The notes: generated by a model from the sequence alone, not told the origin. A stretch of 64,000 nt of DNA from Mauremys mutica (GCF_020497125.1 NC_059080.1:49231563-49295562), one strand, 5' to 3'. Numbered from the stretch's first letter, positions 21,555-33,563 are shown. A program made the numbers and translations.

Positions 21555-23086
21555 CATCAAGTTAAAGTATGGATTGGATGAATGGACTATAAGGTGGATA
21601 GAAAGCTGGCTAGATTGTTGGGCTCAACGGTGTTTCAAAGTACGTGCTTCTCCTCAGCTGACTCAGTCCCTTTTTGCCTTGGAGACACAGGCTTGGGCAA
21701 AGTAAAATCCTTCCCAGTCACGCAGGGTCTGGCTGATCCTCCTCTCAGTCGGTCCCTTGCTGTTTTTCTCCCCTTCTGGGGACAGAGTGCAGTCTTCCTT
21801 GCTGGAAGAGGGCAGAGCCTTGCTGCACATATTCACTGGCAGCTTCTCTGCTTCTCTCACTCCCCCCATTTCCCTGCCAGGGAGGGTTTAAAAAGGTCAC
21901 CAGCAATTGGGGCCAGCTGAACCAAATTAGTTCCCTGGTAACCCCTGTTCCAGCTGAACCTAATTTCTCATGGCTGTCTCTCCTCAATGGATACGGAGAA
22001 GCCTTTTAACCCCCCTGGGACTAATTCCTACCCCTCCCTTGTAGCCATTTTGCCTGGGTTTGTCACAATGGGTTGTGATCAATGGCTTGATATCTAGTTG
22101 GCAACTGGTATCAAGCAGAATGCCCCAGGGGTTGGTCCTGGGGCCGGTTTTGTTCAACAGTTTTATTAATGATCTGGATGATGGGATTAATTGCACCCTC
22201 AGCGAGTTTGCAGATGACACACAGCTGTGGGGGAGGTAGATACACTGGAGAGTAGGGATAGGGTCCAGAGTGACCTAGACAAATTAGAGGACTGGCAAAA
22301 AGAAATCTGATGAGGATCAACAAGGACAAGTGCAGAGTCCTGCACTTAGGAAGGAAGAATCCCATGTACCACTACAGGCTGGGGACCAACTGGGTAAGCA
22401 GCAGTTCTGCAGAAAAGAACCTGAGGATTACAGTGGATGAGAAGCTGGATATGAGTCAGCAGTGTGCCCTTGTTGCCAAGAAGGCCAACAGCATATTGGG
22501 GTCTATTAGTAGGAGCATTGCCAGCAGATTGAGGAAAGTGATTACTCCCCTTTATTTGACACTGGTGAGGCCACACCTGGAGTATTATGTCCAGTTTTGG
22601 TCCCCCCACTACAGAAGGGATGTGGACAAATTGGAGAGAGTCCAGCAGAGGGAACCGAAAATGATTAGGGAGCTGGGACACATGAGTTACGAGGAGAGGC
22701 TGAGGGAACTGGGGTTATTTAGTCTGCAGAAAAGAAGAGTGAGGGGGGATTTGATAGCAGCCTTCAACTACCTGAAGCAGGGGTTCCAAAGAGGATGGAG
22801 CTAGGCTGTTCTCAGTGATGACAGATGACAGAACAAGAAGCAATGGTCTCAAGTTGCAGTGGGAGAGATCTAGGTTGGATATTAGGAAACACTATTTCAC
22901 TAGGAAAGTGGTGAAGAACTGGAATAGGTTACCTAGGGAGGTGGTGGAATCTCTATCCTTAGATGTTTTTATGGCCCGGCTTGACAAAGCCCCGGCTGGG
23001 ATGATTTAGTTGGTGTTGGTCCTGCTTTGAGCAGGGGATTGGACTAGATGATCTCCTGAGGTCTCTTCCAATCCTATTATTCTATG
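21555..23086 (+). mobile_element. 5'-truncated CR1 LINE interrupted by a solo LTR
   Basis: The text [18 protein letters not shown] stops at 21630 and resumes at 22066 with the next CR1 sequence ([11 protein letters not shown] region). It then runs through the RT/C-terminal frame (LGRKNPMYHYRLGT, ASRLRKVITPLY, HLEYYVQFW) to LAGMI-type text and the CR1 tail near 23040-23086. Several frameshifts and stops make it a dead copy, clearly older than the one at 9338. Confidence 0.9.
21631..22065. mobile_element. Solo LTR nested in CR1
   Basis: The 435-bp insert starts TGTTTCAAAG and ends GGTTTGTCA, i.e. TG...CA. It is flanked by CAACGG (21625-21630) and CAATGG (22066-22071), a 6-bp target duplication differing by one CpG transition. 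Removing it restores the CR1 reading across the junction. No internal retroviral genes remain, so it is a recombined solo LTR. The family and strand are unknown. Confidence 0.75.
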
Positions 23087-23109
23087 ACCTATGCCTTAGT
23101 CAGCTTTCT

Positions 23110-23660
23110 GCGAAACTACAGTAATGAGCTCTACTTAGAACCACTCCTATAACAGAAGCTCCAGCTGGTACAGAATGTAGCTGCTAGCCTCTCGAGTGGA
23201 ATAAACAGCCAAAAGAATACAATGCTTACACTTGTCTTTGCACTGGGCTTGTTTGTTTCCAGGTGAAAGTCAAGGTGTTGGTGATCATTTTAAAACTCTG
23301 AATGGTCTGGGAGCCAACTACCTGAGGAACCATCTCTTGCCTTAGACCTCAACACGTCAATAAGAGTCTCTCAGCTGATTTTAACTTTCAGAGCTTGGGA
23401 CTTAACTCTTGTGAACTCTCTTAGTAGAGGTCCCTCACTTCTGGAATTCCTATCCCTTGGCAGAGCTGTACAAACTTCAGGGAATGAAGTAAGACACTTA
23501 TTTTATTCAGCTGTATGCCAATTTCCCCCTGTCTCCTGACAATATGGCTGCCAATATTTCAGCCAGCAACAGCGATTGAGTAGTTCTACCTATTTTATTT
23601 TAAAAGTTTGTAAGCGCTCTGGTGCCATGATGATAAGAGCTCTATAAATCACTAAGAATA
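23110..23660 (+). mobile_element. L2-type LINE remnant (RT C-terminus and 3'UTR)
   Basis: Broken translation around 23150-23350 resembles the L2 C-terminal pattern (LQLVQNVAAS, then a segment matching FKALNGLGPNYL-type text). It ends near GAGCTCTATAAATCACTAAGAATAAA. It is strongly decayed. Confidence 0.5.
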
Positions 23661-23714
23661 AAGAAATCAGATAACTAGAAAGATGACAGCAGCTCTTGAC
23701 TATCTGCACTGGTG

Positions 23715-24935
23715 AGATAATTTGTAAGAATGCCTACATTGGCTCAGACCAATGGTCTCCCTAGCCCAGTATGTCATCCAACAGTGGCTAATGCCAGATG
23801 TTTCAGAGGGAGTGAACAGAACAGGGCAACTATTGAGTGATCCATCCCTTGTCATCCAGTCTCACCTTGTAGCAGTCAGAGGTCTAGGGACACCAAGAGC
23901 ATGGGGTTGCGTCCCTGACCATCTTGGTTATTAACAATTGATGGTATTATCCACCATGAACTTATCTAATTCTTTTTTGAACCCAGTTATACTTCTGGCC
24001 TTCACAACATCATCTGGCAACAAGTTCCACAGGGTGACTGTGCATTGTGTGAAGAAGTACTTCCTTATGTGGTGGGTTTCTTTGGTGTTTTCCATCCTGC
24101 AAGGATGTTAAATTTAATTATATTATGGTCGCTATTACTCAGCTGTTCTGCTATATTCACCTCTTAGACCAGATCCTTAGGACCAAATCAAGAATTGCCT
24201 CTCCCCAAGACTACCTGATCCATGAAGCAGTCATTAATGGTTTCTAGAAACTGTTGTTGGGTTTTCTTTTTTTGTAGCCTCTCTAATCTCCCTGAGCATT
24301 TCCCAGTCACAGTCACCATTCTACTGCTATACTCTTATAGCATGGAATTTCTATCCATAGAGTTTCGATGGTACTGTTTGATTCATTTAAGATTTTTACT
24401 ATACTTTTCTCTACTTTCTTTCATACTCCCCTGACAGCATGACTTACTGTCATTTCTATATATTTTGTATCCTGTATATTACTGTGTCCCATTGATTATC
24501 ATTGTTCCAAGTTTCTATGAAGCCTATTATTCTCAATATTCTCATTTAATACTAAGCACTCAAGTTCACCCATCTTAGTATTTAGACTTCTCTCAGTTGT
24601 ATACAAGCACTTATAAAATCTGTCAATATTTAGTTTGTCTGCCTTCATGTGATGTAATTGAATGGGACTCTTTCATCTGACTCTCTCTCTCTCTCTTCTG
24701 CTCCTACCTGTACTTTATCAACTTCTATCCTCTCCTCTTTACTAGGCTATACAGTATCCCCTTTAATGTCATCCTCTAAGGGATGTGTCTGTCTGAACTG
24801 TGTGCTCCTCCACACCTGTCGGCTTTCTCCCAGCCCTTAGTTTTAAAAAACTCCTCTAAATTTTTTAATTTGACATGATAGCCAAGGCTAGTCTTTCAGA
24901 TACTGGTCTCCATTTCTGCAGGCCCAAACAATTAT
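23715..24935 (-). mobile_element. Degraded CR1/L3-like LINE
   Basis: On the minus strand the right part encodes endonuclease-like text (TKMGELECLVLNENI, then LNESNSTIETLWIEIPCYKS), with many stops. The left part is the 3' tail also seen at 63130-63956 (LNxxNLWNSL region, then GACCCAGTATGG-type text). The middle (RT) is deleted. Confidence 0.7.
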
Positions 24936-25630
24936 GGGTATAATTTTGTGCATGCAAATCAGACCACACACACTAGGACCCAGATTGTGTCTGCGCAAAT
25001 TTGGGCCCACGGTTATTTGCAACTGCAATCTTTATTCCGGCACTAAGGTGAGATCGGTTAAAGCCAGGCTGCAGGTTTGATCCTTAAAGTCCAGAATAAA
25101 ATAGCACTGTGTTTTCTGTAGTCAGAGGTGGTCAGTGAGTATTATCAATACTTAACACCCTTTTTCTCTAGCTACATCCAATCTCAAACATTTTAGATAC
25201 TGAAGTAATTCAACTTTAATATTCAGTAGCTCACAGTAAAATACATGCAAGACTGGATTGGTACCTTTTATTTTTTTTGGACAGTTTTTAGGTTTGCTTC
25301 TTGCTGTTACTCTGCAACTGCGACTTCACAAATAGCAGTTAGGACTCCTGCTGTGCCTTCAATATGCCAGCACTAACTCCAGCAGCGTAAGCTTCCTCAC
25401 AGCAGTGTCCTATTAACTCCAGCTCTAGGGCTCTGGCAGAGAGTTCCCTCACAGCAGAGCCCAAGTCACAGTACCATATATCCTGCAGCCTAAGCTTCCT
25501 CACACAGCAAGGCCAGCTATCATTCTGGCAGTTCCAAGCCTCCTTGCCATAGTGCCTGGCCTATGACATACAAGATCTCGGTGGTTTGACCTTTGTTCCC
25601 AAGTCAGTTTCTGCTCTGGTCTCATGCTTT
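24936..25630. other. THAP4 intron, unassigned
   Basis: Nothing recognisable beyond short imperfect internal repeats (TAAGCTTCCTCAC twice near 25390 and 25490). Confidence 0.5.
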
Positions 25631-26144
25631 GGGTATATCTTCTCTGCACTGTTATACCAATGATCCACACTCGGGTTAGTCAAGCCTGGATGTGAGCAGC
25701 AACACTGCAAAGCCAGACCCCCATTACTGGGTCCTCACTGGTGCTGTACTCATAGTGCTGTGGCTAGGACTTCTGGGGGCACACCTCTTGGTTCTTTGTG
25801 CTGTAGTGAGCTGAGCTGCTTTATGATTCTTTCCCAGCGAACTGTGGGAGAACTTGTCTTTCTCACAGTTCCCCCGGGCGCTCAGAAGGAAAGCACTGGA
25901 GAACTAAAAGCACCCAAGTGATTTAGCTTGTGTCCACACTGCAAAGTGACAGATTACTAGGCCAAGTTGAACCTGCGCTCTAACCCATACCCCCCTCCCG
26001 CCACCCCCCGCCCTGCCAGGCCAGTTAGCCTGGAGTGAAAGCACCACTAAAGTTGAATGAAGGGTTGCATGGGTAGATGGGAAGGGGGTTAGAGCCAGCA
26101 CTGGAGTAAGAGCCTGGGAACTCTGCAGTGAAGACGGACCCTAA
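25631..26144. mobile_element. Possible MITE
   Basis: The left text GGGTATATCTTCTCTGCACTG is partly complementary to CTCTGCAGTGAAGACGGACCC at the right. An alternative left end near 25921 (TTGTGTCCACACTGCAAAG) also pairs with it. No convincing target duplication was found, so the boundaries are tentative. Confidence 0.4.
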
Positions 26145-26819
26145 CAGAGCATGGCGGCAAAGTGCAGAGCTAGGCACTGTACTGAAGAATTATTTCCCAG
26201 GACTACTTGTCCTCTTTGTTTACCGTTCCTCCTAATCTCCTTTAATCTATGTGAAGCATAGGTAAGGCTCTGGCAGAATAAATGACCTGTGAATAGTGCC
26301 ACCCCGTGGTATTCTGCAATTGGGACCTTTCCTGCCAAATACCCACACAGACAACTAAAGCCACAACTTCCCAAAATGTTTGTTACTGCAAACCTATTAG
26401 AACAGCCAGAGGAACTGTAAGGGCTAACTTTTTCCTGCTATGCCACACTCTTCAAGTCATAGGGGAGGCTGCTTGTTATCTGCCTTATACAGAACACAGA
26501 GGAAGAGAGACAGCATTGTAGAGCAGCTAAATGGGGAACTTCTAGGCAAGAGAAACTGAACATGCAGTAAAAATGGAAAACCAGACTGCAAACTGTAGCC
26601 AGCAAGACCTGTGTGCAGACTTTCAAAGGTAATGAAAAACTCTTTGGATGCTGAGAAAGGAGCCCTGCTTATGAAGTGCCATGGGTCCCATTTACTCCAC
26701 AATTGCAACAGTCTTCGGGAAACCTGTTAAAACACAGCTGTCCCAAGATACATTAAAGCAGTGGTGTCCTGCAGTATAAACAGGATCCAACTGTGTTAAG
26801 AATCATGCTAAAGTTCTGG
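26145..26819. other. THAP4 intron, unassigned
   Basis: No exon or repeat recognised. Confidence 0.5.
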
Positions 26820-26824
26820 ACGTG

Positions 26825-27729
26825 TGTGATAAATGAAGGGGCAGAGGGGGAGGAGGGACTCGTTTTATGGACACCCAGCCAGCAAGTTAGCTATAAAATC
26901 TCTCTTAGTAGCTGTTCTCTATTTGCTTTACCTGTAAAGGGTTAAAAGGTCCATAGGTAAAAGGAAGGGAGTGGGCACCTGACCAAAAGAGCCAATGGGA
27001 AGGCTAAAGCTTTTTAAAATTGGGGAAAAAAACTTCCCCTTTGTCTCTTGTTCTCGGGGAAAAGCAAAGACAGGGCTGAAAGTATGCTGTAAGAAGCTTG
27101 GAGCCAGGTATGAAAAATCATCTAAATCATAACTAAAAACTACTCATTTGAAACCCCTTGATATGTAAGTAGAACAGGAAATGTCTAGGAAGACACAATT
27201 AGGTTTATTTCTTTATGGCTTGTGGACTCCTCTGTGCTAATCCCAAATGCTTTTGTTTTGCTTGTAACCTATAAGCTGGACCTCAAAAAGCTTATTCTTG
27301 ATGCTTAATTTTTGTAAGTGGGTTTTTTAAAATCTAGCAATAGCCCGAGTTTTCAAATGTATTTCTTTTTGTTTTTAATAAAATTGACCTCTTTTAAGAA
27401 CTTTTAAGGATTGAATTTTGTGTCTTAAAAGGTTTGTGCACATGCTGTTTAATTAGCTGGTGGCAACAGCTAATTTCCTTTGTTTTCTTTCTCAGGGTGA
27501 AAGGGCTTAAGGGTACCTCAGAGGAAGAAATTCCCAAGTGCGCCTTCCTGAGTTCTCAAAGGGGTTTTTACACTTAGGTGGTGGCAGCACCTAGCCATCC
27601 AAGGTCAGAAAAAAGCTGTAACCTTGGGAGTTTAATACAAGGCTGGAGTGGCCAGTATTAATTTTTAAAATCCTCACAGGACCCCACCTTCTACACTCAA
27701 AGTGTCAGCATGGGGAATCAGCCTTAACA
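26825..27729 (+). mobile_element. Solo LTR (905 bp)
   Basis: It starts TGTGATAAATG and ends AGCCTTAACA. The flanks are ACGTG (26820-26824) and ATGTG (27730-27734), a 5-bp duplication differing by a CpG transition. It has TATAAAA at 26892-26898 and AATAAA at 27377-27382, in the order expected for U3-R-U5. No internal retroviral sequence adjoins it. It is antisense to THAP4. Confidence 0.75.
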
Positions 27730-28214
27730 ATGTGTCTTAAGTATGACCCTTAAAATATAGGTAGATTGCACAGATCCTACAAAATGGATCCATGTTTTAA
27801 CTGTTCTTCAACACTGTTTCAAGCACAGACAGGGCCTTACATTCATTTTGGAGCCAGAGCTTCCCTAAAAAACCATTTCCCCAAGTAACATAATGCCTTT
27901 ATCTGGAAAAACCATTTGCATTAAATAATATTTTACTGTCTGTGGCCCTGATTTGGTGGGAGCACCAAAGATGGCACTGAAGAGCCAAGGAACATTTACA
28001 GTGGTTCCCAAACTATAAGCTGCAGGGAGTGAACCAGTCACATGATGCTGGTTTTTCTTCTTCCTCTTTCCCAGGTGTTTCTACAGGCATTCAGTCTCCT
28101 CATTGCACTAGTAATGTGTAGGAGGGAAAGGAAGCAGGCAATATCTTCACCCCCTCTCGTTCACAGTCACACAATCTCTCAACTAAAATGTGGTCCACAC
28201 CATGAGGAAACCCT

Positions 28215-29781
28215 TGTGACACTGCAGCCCATAGTCTTCATAGAGATATGATGATGATATGATTATGGCATAACTATGATGTATTTTATACAGGACAGAT
28301 CATGTGAGATATCATTGAAAAAGTTATGATTTACTGAATATAATTACCCTATTTGTATGCATGTATCATTTTAGTATCTGAAGTTAGGAATACTGTCTAT
28401 GTATCTATTACAAATGTCTTTACACCTGGGAAATGCCCACTAGGCAAAAGACTGTTAGTCTAGATGGCTAGCTGGAAACGCAAGTCAATGGACCATTAGA
28501 GAGAACAATAGGTCCTAGAAGAAGCTAATCTCCCACCCCGGAGCCTTCCCGGGGAGCCTTCCTGAGGATACTACAAACATGGCTGTTATGACTATGGGGG
28601 CATGTGACCAGATCACATGGTACTGGACTCCATCTTGGAATACCAGAGTTTTTCCACTGAAAGATGTGGGAACCAAGCTTGCAGACAAAGGATTCCCCAG
28701 CATATGCAAAAGGTTTTAAGTGACATCATGGGAGTGACATCATGTTGGTTCTTCACTGACTCCCCACCTAAAGAAGATTCTTGGAAACACCTGAGGAACG
28801 GTACTGAACTGGGGGTGGGTGGGAGTGCTGGACCCAGGCTAGGGGGGTTTCTAGCCTGTGAAAGGAATACCTGGGGTTTTAAGCTGCAAGCAAGTGCAGC
28901 TTGCCCCTTAAGAGCATGCAGCTGGCTTAAATCATCATTTAGGGTGAGAATTTGCTACTCATAGCCAATCTTTTTAGTATATTAAGCGTAGATTGCATTT
29001 TTGTTTACTTGCTAGATAACCTGCTTTGATCTGTTTGTTATCCCCTATAATCAATCACTTAAAATCTATCTTTTGTAGTTAATACATTTATTTTTGTTTT
29101 GTCTAAAACCAGTGTGTGTGTGAGTCATAACTTGAGGCAGAAAGCTGTGTATATTCCTCTCCACATTGAGGGAGAGGGCAAATTTAATGAGCTTATGATG
29201 TACAGTTCCCTGTGCAGCGCAAGATGGTATAATTTTGGGTTTACCCTCCAGAGGGGGGTGTGCACTTGAGCAGCTAGACAGTTCCTTAGCTGAAGCCTTC
29301 CCATACAGAGCTGATCTCAGCATCTGTATGTAGCTGCAGCTGGGTGTGTCCCTACCTGCATGTGTGCTGGTGGGGGCTTGAGGGCCTGTCATAGAATCAT
29401 AGAATCTCAGGGTTGGAAGGGACCTCAGGAGGTCATCTAGTCCAACCCCCTGCTCAAAGCAGGACCAAACCCAACTAAATCATCCCAGCCAGGGCTTTGT
29501 CAAGCCTGACCTTAAAAACCTCTAAGGAAGGAGATTCCACTACCTCCCTAGGTAACCCATTCCAGTTCTTCACCACCCTACTAGTGAAAAAGTTTTTCCT
29601 AATATCCAACCTAAACCTCCCCCTCTGCAACTTGAGACCATTACTCCTTGTTCTGTCATCTTCTACCACTGAGAACAGTCTAGATCCATCCTCTTTGGAA
29701 CCCCTTGTCATAGCAGTACAGTGTAAAGGTAGCCCAGGCTTCTGGGTCAGGCTCAGTGGTACCCCAGTTCCAGGTGGCACA
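28215..29781 (+). mobile_element. LTR interrupted by a CR1 fragment
   Basis: The inferred LTR starts TGTGACACTG and ends GTGGCACA, flanked by ACCCT at 28210-28214 and 29782-29786. It contains paired GTGACATCATG motifs near 28720-28745 and a T-rich downstream region. A CR1 3' fragment (29395-29705) splits it. Just beyond the end, about 31 bp of flank recurs after 50 bp (29782 and 29832) together with LTR-end-like text, suggesting a local rearrangement. The boundaries are moderately supported. Confidence 0.55.
29395..29705 (-). mobile_element. CR1 LINE 3' fragment nested in LTR
   Basis: On the minus strand it encodes the CR1 C-terminal text ([42 protein letters not shown]) and ends with the CR1 ATTCTATG tail. 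The 8-mer TGTCATAG occurs at 29387-29394 and 29706-29713, a plausible target duplication. It is nearly identical to the 3' end of the full-length copy at 9338-13772. Confidence 0.88.
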
Positions 29782-29862
29782 ACCCTGATCTAGGTTCATT
29801 AGATGCAAGCTCCCGGGGGGAACCCATCACAACACTGATCTAGGTTTATTAGATGCAAGGTC

Positions 29863-31190
29863 ACTTTGGAAAATGTTACGTTTTGTTTTTAAATGTAGCT
29901 AACGTTCTATTTATGTTGTTTGTGTGCATGTCTCTGTGGGTCTGATCCAAAGCCCACTGAAGTCGAGAGAGAATCCTATTGACACACAATGGGCATGATC
30001 CGAAGCCCACTGGAAAATTTCATAAATACAGAACCAGGGCTCATTCAGGGACTTCCACAATCCCAGTTGTCCCACATAAGAGTTGTTTGTTTGTCCAGGA
30101 ACATAATTAGGCCCAGCCCAGTACCAAAATGTATTAATTGAAAGTAAACTAAAGTTTCACAGCTTTATTTGAGGAGCAATGAAGAGAATAGCCTACCAAG
30201 GATTGGAACCCTAAAGCCCAAATGAAAGAGAGCAGAACCTGAAATGAAAAAGTTGTGAATCACAAACAAAGCACTTATACTTCTCTACAGAGTACCAGTG
30301 CAGCTCTACTAAACACCCTAAGGAAATCTGGTGCCAAAATATCTCATTTGTGTACTCTCACATCATAGTGGTAGTGGGAGACCAGCAATAAAAAACAACA
30401 ACAACTAATTCTAGGTCCACTCAGCTCTTACAATTTCAAGGCAGATACACTAACTATCATGCATTTTATGATGTTGGGGTCTCTTAGATAAGAGTTTAAA
30501 AACAGATCCTGTCTGCTCTGCATGGAGATCAAAGATTCCAGGGTCGTTTTTCTCACAGTAGGGATATGCCCCAGTAGCAGAAGTTCCTCTGCCTTACTGA
30601 TGTGCTATGTATGCCACCCAAGTGCCAGCCACTGCTACAGAAGAGTTTGTGCTCCACTGGCACTGCCTGTAATAAATAATAAGTAACTTAGCATTTCTAT
30701 AGCTCTTCCCTCCAAGTATCTCAGCACATGTCACAACTATCAACTGGATTAAACCTTATAGCACCCATCAGGTTAGTTTGTAATAGGTTCTCTCTTATTC
30801 CCAAAGATACAAGGCCTGATTCTCATTTACCCCAAGGCCCCTTTACACTGCCAGAGCAATAGAAAGGTGTAAAAGGAGCCTTAGTGTAAATGAGAATCAG
30901 GCCCATGAAAGTATCCTGGAGAGATGTTTAGGAATAACGTTCCCCTTAAGGATTCCTAAAAGCAATGGGAAAAAATAAATACCCTCTGAAGACTACAGAG
31001 GAAATGAGAGAGGAAAGAGACTGAAGTATTTCTGTGAACATCCTAAAGTTTGTGTGTGGAGTTTTTTTGTTTGATTAAAAGGATGTTTTTCAATGCATCT
31101 CCTTAACTGGCTGTCTCTGGGGCGATGTGATATTGGGCAGGTATTCATCACAGCTAACTGAATGGTTATGTCAAACCCCAGGACACTCAC
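29863..31190. other. THAP4 intron, mostly unassigned
   Basis: Apart from the foldback MITE at 30813-30903 I see no repeat or exon. Confidence 0.5.
30813..30903. mobile_element. 91-bp foldback MITE
   Basis: The first 18 bases (GGCCTGATTCTCATTTAC) and the last 18 are perfect reverse complements, and the pairing continues imperfectly inward (AAGGC/GCCTT, TTTACAC/GTGTAAA). This is a short hairpin element without coding capacity. The target duplication is not clear. Confidence 0.75.
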
Positions 31191-31294
31191 CTGCTCCACA
31201 TGGGGCTTCTTGGCAAAGGAGATCCTGGCTATAGAGTGAGAAGCTATAGACAGCTCCTGTCCGTTCACTTCTCCTTCCTCCACCTCCACAAGAC
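31191..31294 (-). CDS. THAP4: THAP4 coding exon (nitrobindin domain, second from last)
   Basis: This exon of 104 nt encodes 34 complete residues beginning LVEVEEGEVNGQEL and ending KKPHVEQ, plus the last two bases of a split Gly codon. The acceptor is CGCTCCAG just above 31294 and the donor is GTGAGT just below 31191. It enters in phase 1, matching the upstream exon, and leaves in phase 0, matching the last exon. The residues form central beta-strands of the heme-binding barrel and are highly conserved with mammalian THAP4. It is separated from the last exon by a 31-kb intron. Confidence 0.95.
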
Positions 31295-32144
31295 CTGGAG
31301 CGAGAAGGGATATTATTAACATCATTATAAGCTACAAAAGGCTAACTATACTGCAACCACACATGTAGGTCTGTGTAAGTGTACACAGCTCTCTCTATTG
31401 GCATCTACCAGCACAAACAGCCTAGTTAACAATTTGAAAGACAAATTGGCAAATCTGCCTACATGATATAGTCACCTGCCAGGATATGCCGTGCCATTAC
31501 TCGTAGTGGAATCAATAACATGAAAGTGCAGTTCAATAGAGAGCTAACAGAGTGCTCAATGGATGACTGTTAGGTAGTTTTAGATGCAATTTGAGAAGCT
31601 GACTGGATTTTAATATTCTTTCACTTCTAATAATTTGGGTGACATTCTCACCCCAGCTCTGTCCCCTTTAAGCAGCATGGGAAGGCCACTGTAAATTAGG
31701 ACTGTCTAAATTATGCCAGGGGCACCTGAGTAGCCCAGGATAGAGAGGGTGCAAAGGTGGCTAAAAGCCATGGTGGGCTCTGAGTTCTGTGATGCACCCA
31801 TACGAGGTAGTGTTGTTAACCCGGGAGTGTTGTTAGCACAGGTCTTTTTTAAAAGAAATGTGATCTGCCGAAGTCTCTAAGGAGTCACCTGGCAAATAGC
31901 CAAATAACATGCTAGCTGTAATAGGAAGAGTTGCATCCTTACAATCTCCTGTTTTGAACTGGGGTGTGCGTCTACCTACACCCACAGTGGGATCTACAGT
32001 TTCCAGAAAAACTTGTGTTTCAAGTAGGGAGTAGTGGAGGAGAGAAGGACACCATCAAGGGAATGGAAATGTTACATCTTACATTTAACTTGGCAGGCTG
32101 CTTGTCTTCTGCTATCTTCAAGGCTCCAGACCTGTATTTGATTT
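31295..32144. other. THAP4 intron, unassigned
   Basis: No coding exon or clear repeat boundary seen between the exon at 31191 and the Penelope-like insertion. Confidence 0.5.
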
Positions 32145-32437
32145 TCAGTTTTTTTAAAAGAACAGGAGTACTTGTGGCACCTTAAAGACTAACAAATTTA
32201 TTGAAGCATGAGCTTTCGTGAGCTACAGCTCACTTCTTCGGATGCATAGAATGGAACACACAGACAGGAGATATTTATACATACAGAGAACATGAAATGG
32301 TGGAAGTATGCATACCAACAGGAAGAGTCTAATCAATTGAGATGAGCTATCGTCAGCAGGAGGAAAAAAACTGTTTGAAGTGATAATTAAGATGGCCCAT
32401 AGAAGGTGTGAGGAGAACTTAACATAGGGAAATAGAT

Positions 32438-32614
32438 TCAATTAATGTAATGACCCAACCATTCCCAGTCTTTGTTTAGACCACAGGTAATTGTGTCTAG
32501 TTTGCATATTAATTCGAGTTCAGCAGTTTCTCTTTGGAGTCTGTTTTTGAAGTTTTTTTGTTGCAAAATTGCCACCTTCAAGTCTGTCACTGAGTGGTTA
32601 GAGAGGTTGAAGTG
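32438..32614 (-). pseudogene. Penelope-like C-terminal coding fragment (left arm)
   Basis: Mirror copy of the right-arm frame: 58 codons ending in TGA, identical in sequence. It retains only the extreme C-terminus (downstream end of the GIY-YIG endonuclease region). No reverse transcriptase remains. Confidence 0.7.
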
Positions 32615-32616
32615 TT

Positions 32617-32793
32617 CACTTCAACCTCTCTAACCACTCAGTGACAGACTTGAAGGTGGCAATTTTGCAACAAAAAAACTTCAAAAACAGACTCCAAAGA
32701 GAAACTGCTGAACTCGAATTAATATGCAAACTAGACACAATTACCTGTGGTCTAAACAAAGACTGGGAATGGTTGGGTCATTACATTAATTGA
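32617..32793 (+). pseudogene. Penelope-like C-terminal coding fragment (right arm)
   Basis: An open 58-codon frame starts at HFNLSNHSVTDLKV and ends GHYIN plus TGA. The pattern HFN...HS..DLKV...L....RE...E..LI.KL.T...GLN fits the conserved end of Penelope-like proteins, after the GIY-YIG nuclease. The start is truncated by the palindrome centre, so there is no initiation codon. Confidence 0.7.
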
Positions 32794-33126
32794 ATCTATT
32801 TCCCTATGTTAAGTTCTCCTCACACCTTCTATGGGCCATCTTAATTATCACTTCAAACAGTTTTTTTCCTCCTGCTGACGATAGCTCATCTCAATTGATT
32901 AGACTCTTCCTGTTGGTATGCATACTTCCACCATTTCATGTTCTCTGTATGTATAAATATCTCCTGTCTGTGTGTTCCATTCTATGCATCCGAAGAAGTG
33001 AGCTGTAGCTCACGAAAGCTCATGCTTCAATAAATTTGTTAGTCTTTAAGGTGCCACAAGTACTCCTGTTCTTTTTGCGGATACAGACTAACACGGCTGC
33101 TACTCTGAAACCTGTCAGTTTTTTTA

Positions 33127-33563
33127 GTCATCCTTTGTTTATAAAGCTGTGCTTGGAAATTGGAAGGTATTTTGGGGAGCTTCATCCCCATCCAACTTAT
33201 TGTTCTATTCAAAAAGAGGACACCACCTAACCTCGCATAGGACTGGAGTGTTATCCTAGTTTAGAGTCCTCTGACGCCCTTGGAGAAAGCCAGGGGCCTA
33301 GTTCTTCTCCCAAAGCACTACATGAGTCACTGGCAACTTGTCACTCACAACAGGTTTCACAGTGCAAGAGCTCATTCATACCAGAAGTAGAAGTACTGCT
33401 TCCTGGTGCCAGATTATCAATTAAAACAGATTATATGAAAACCTCACACAGGTCCAATAATGTTCTGAAGTATGGATGTAGGAGACTGCTGGCCCTTCTT
33501 CCCTCCCACACAGAACCCAAATTTAAAGCAACAGTGCAAACTGGTAGGGTATCGGGCCAGTAC
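33127..33563. other. THAP4 intron, unassigned
   Basis: Short intron stretch between the Penelope-like insertion and the exon at 33564; nothing recognised. Confidence 0.5.

Larger units (their letters stand above)
32157..33114. mobile_element. Penelope-like element, inverted double insertion
   Basis: Two arms (about 32156-32614 and 32617-33075, 459 bp each) are perfect reverse complements as far as I can check, with a 2-bp centre. A 39-bp 3' tail (33076-33114) is present only on the right. The whole unit is flanked by a 12-bp direct duplication TCAGTTTTTTTA (32145-32156 and 33115-33126), so it arrived in one event. Each arm starts with coding text of the C-terminus of Penelope-like elements (HFNLSNHS, DLKVAIL, RETAELELICKLDT, GLN). 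Inverted partial copies with variable duplications are typical of Penelope-like retroelements. Confidence 0.8.

Noticed and set aside
32223..33008. Two identical 72-codon frames in the palindrome as a gene pair
   Set aside because: They lie in the 3'UTR part of the Penelope-like unit in another frame from the real C-terminal coding text; their identity follows from the inverted duplication.
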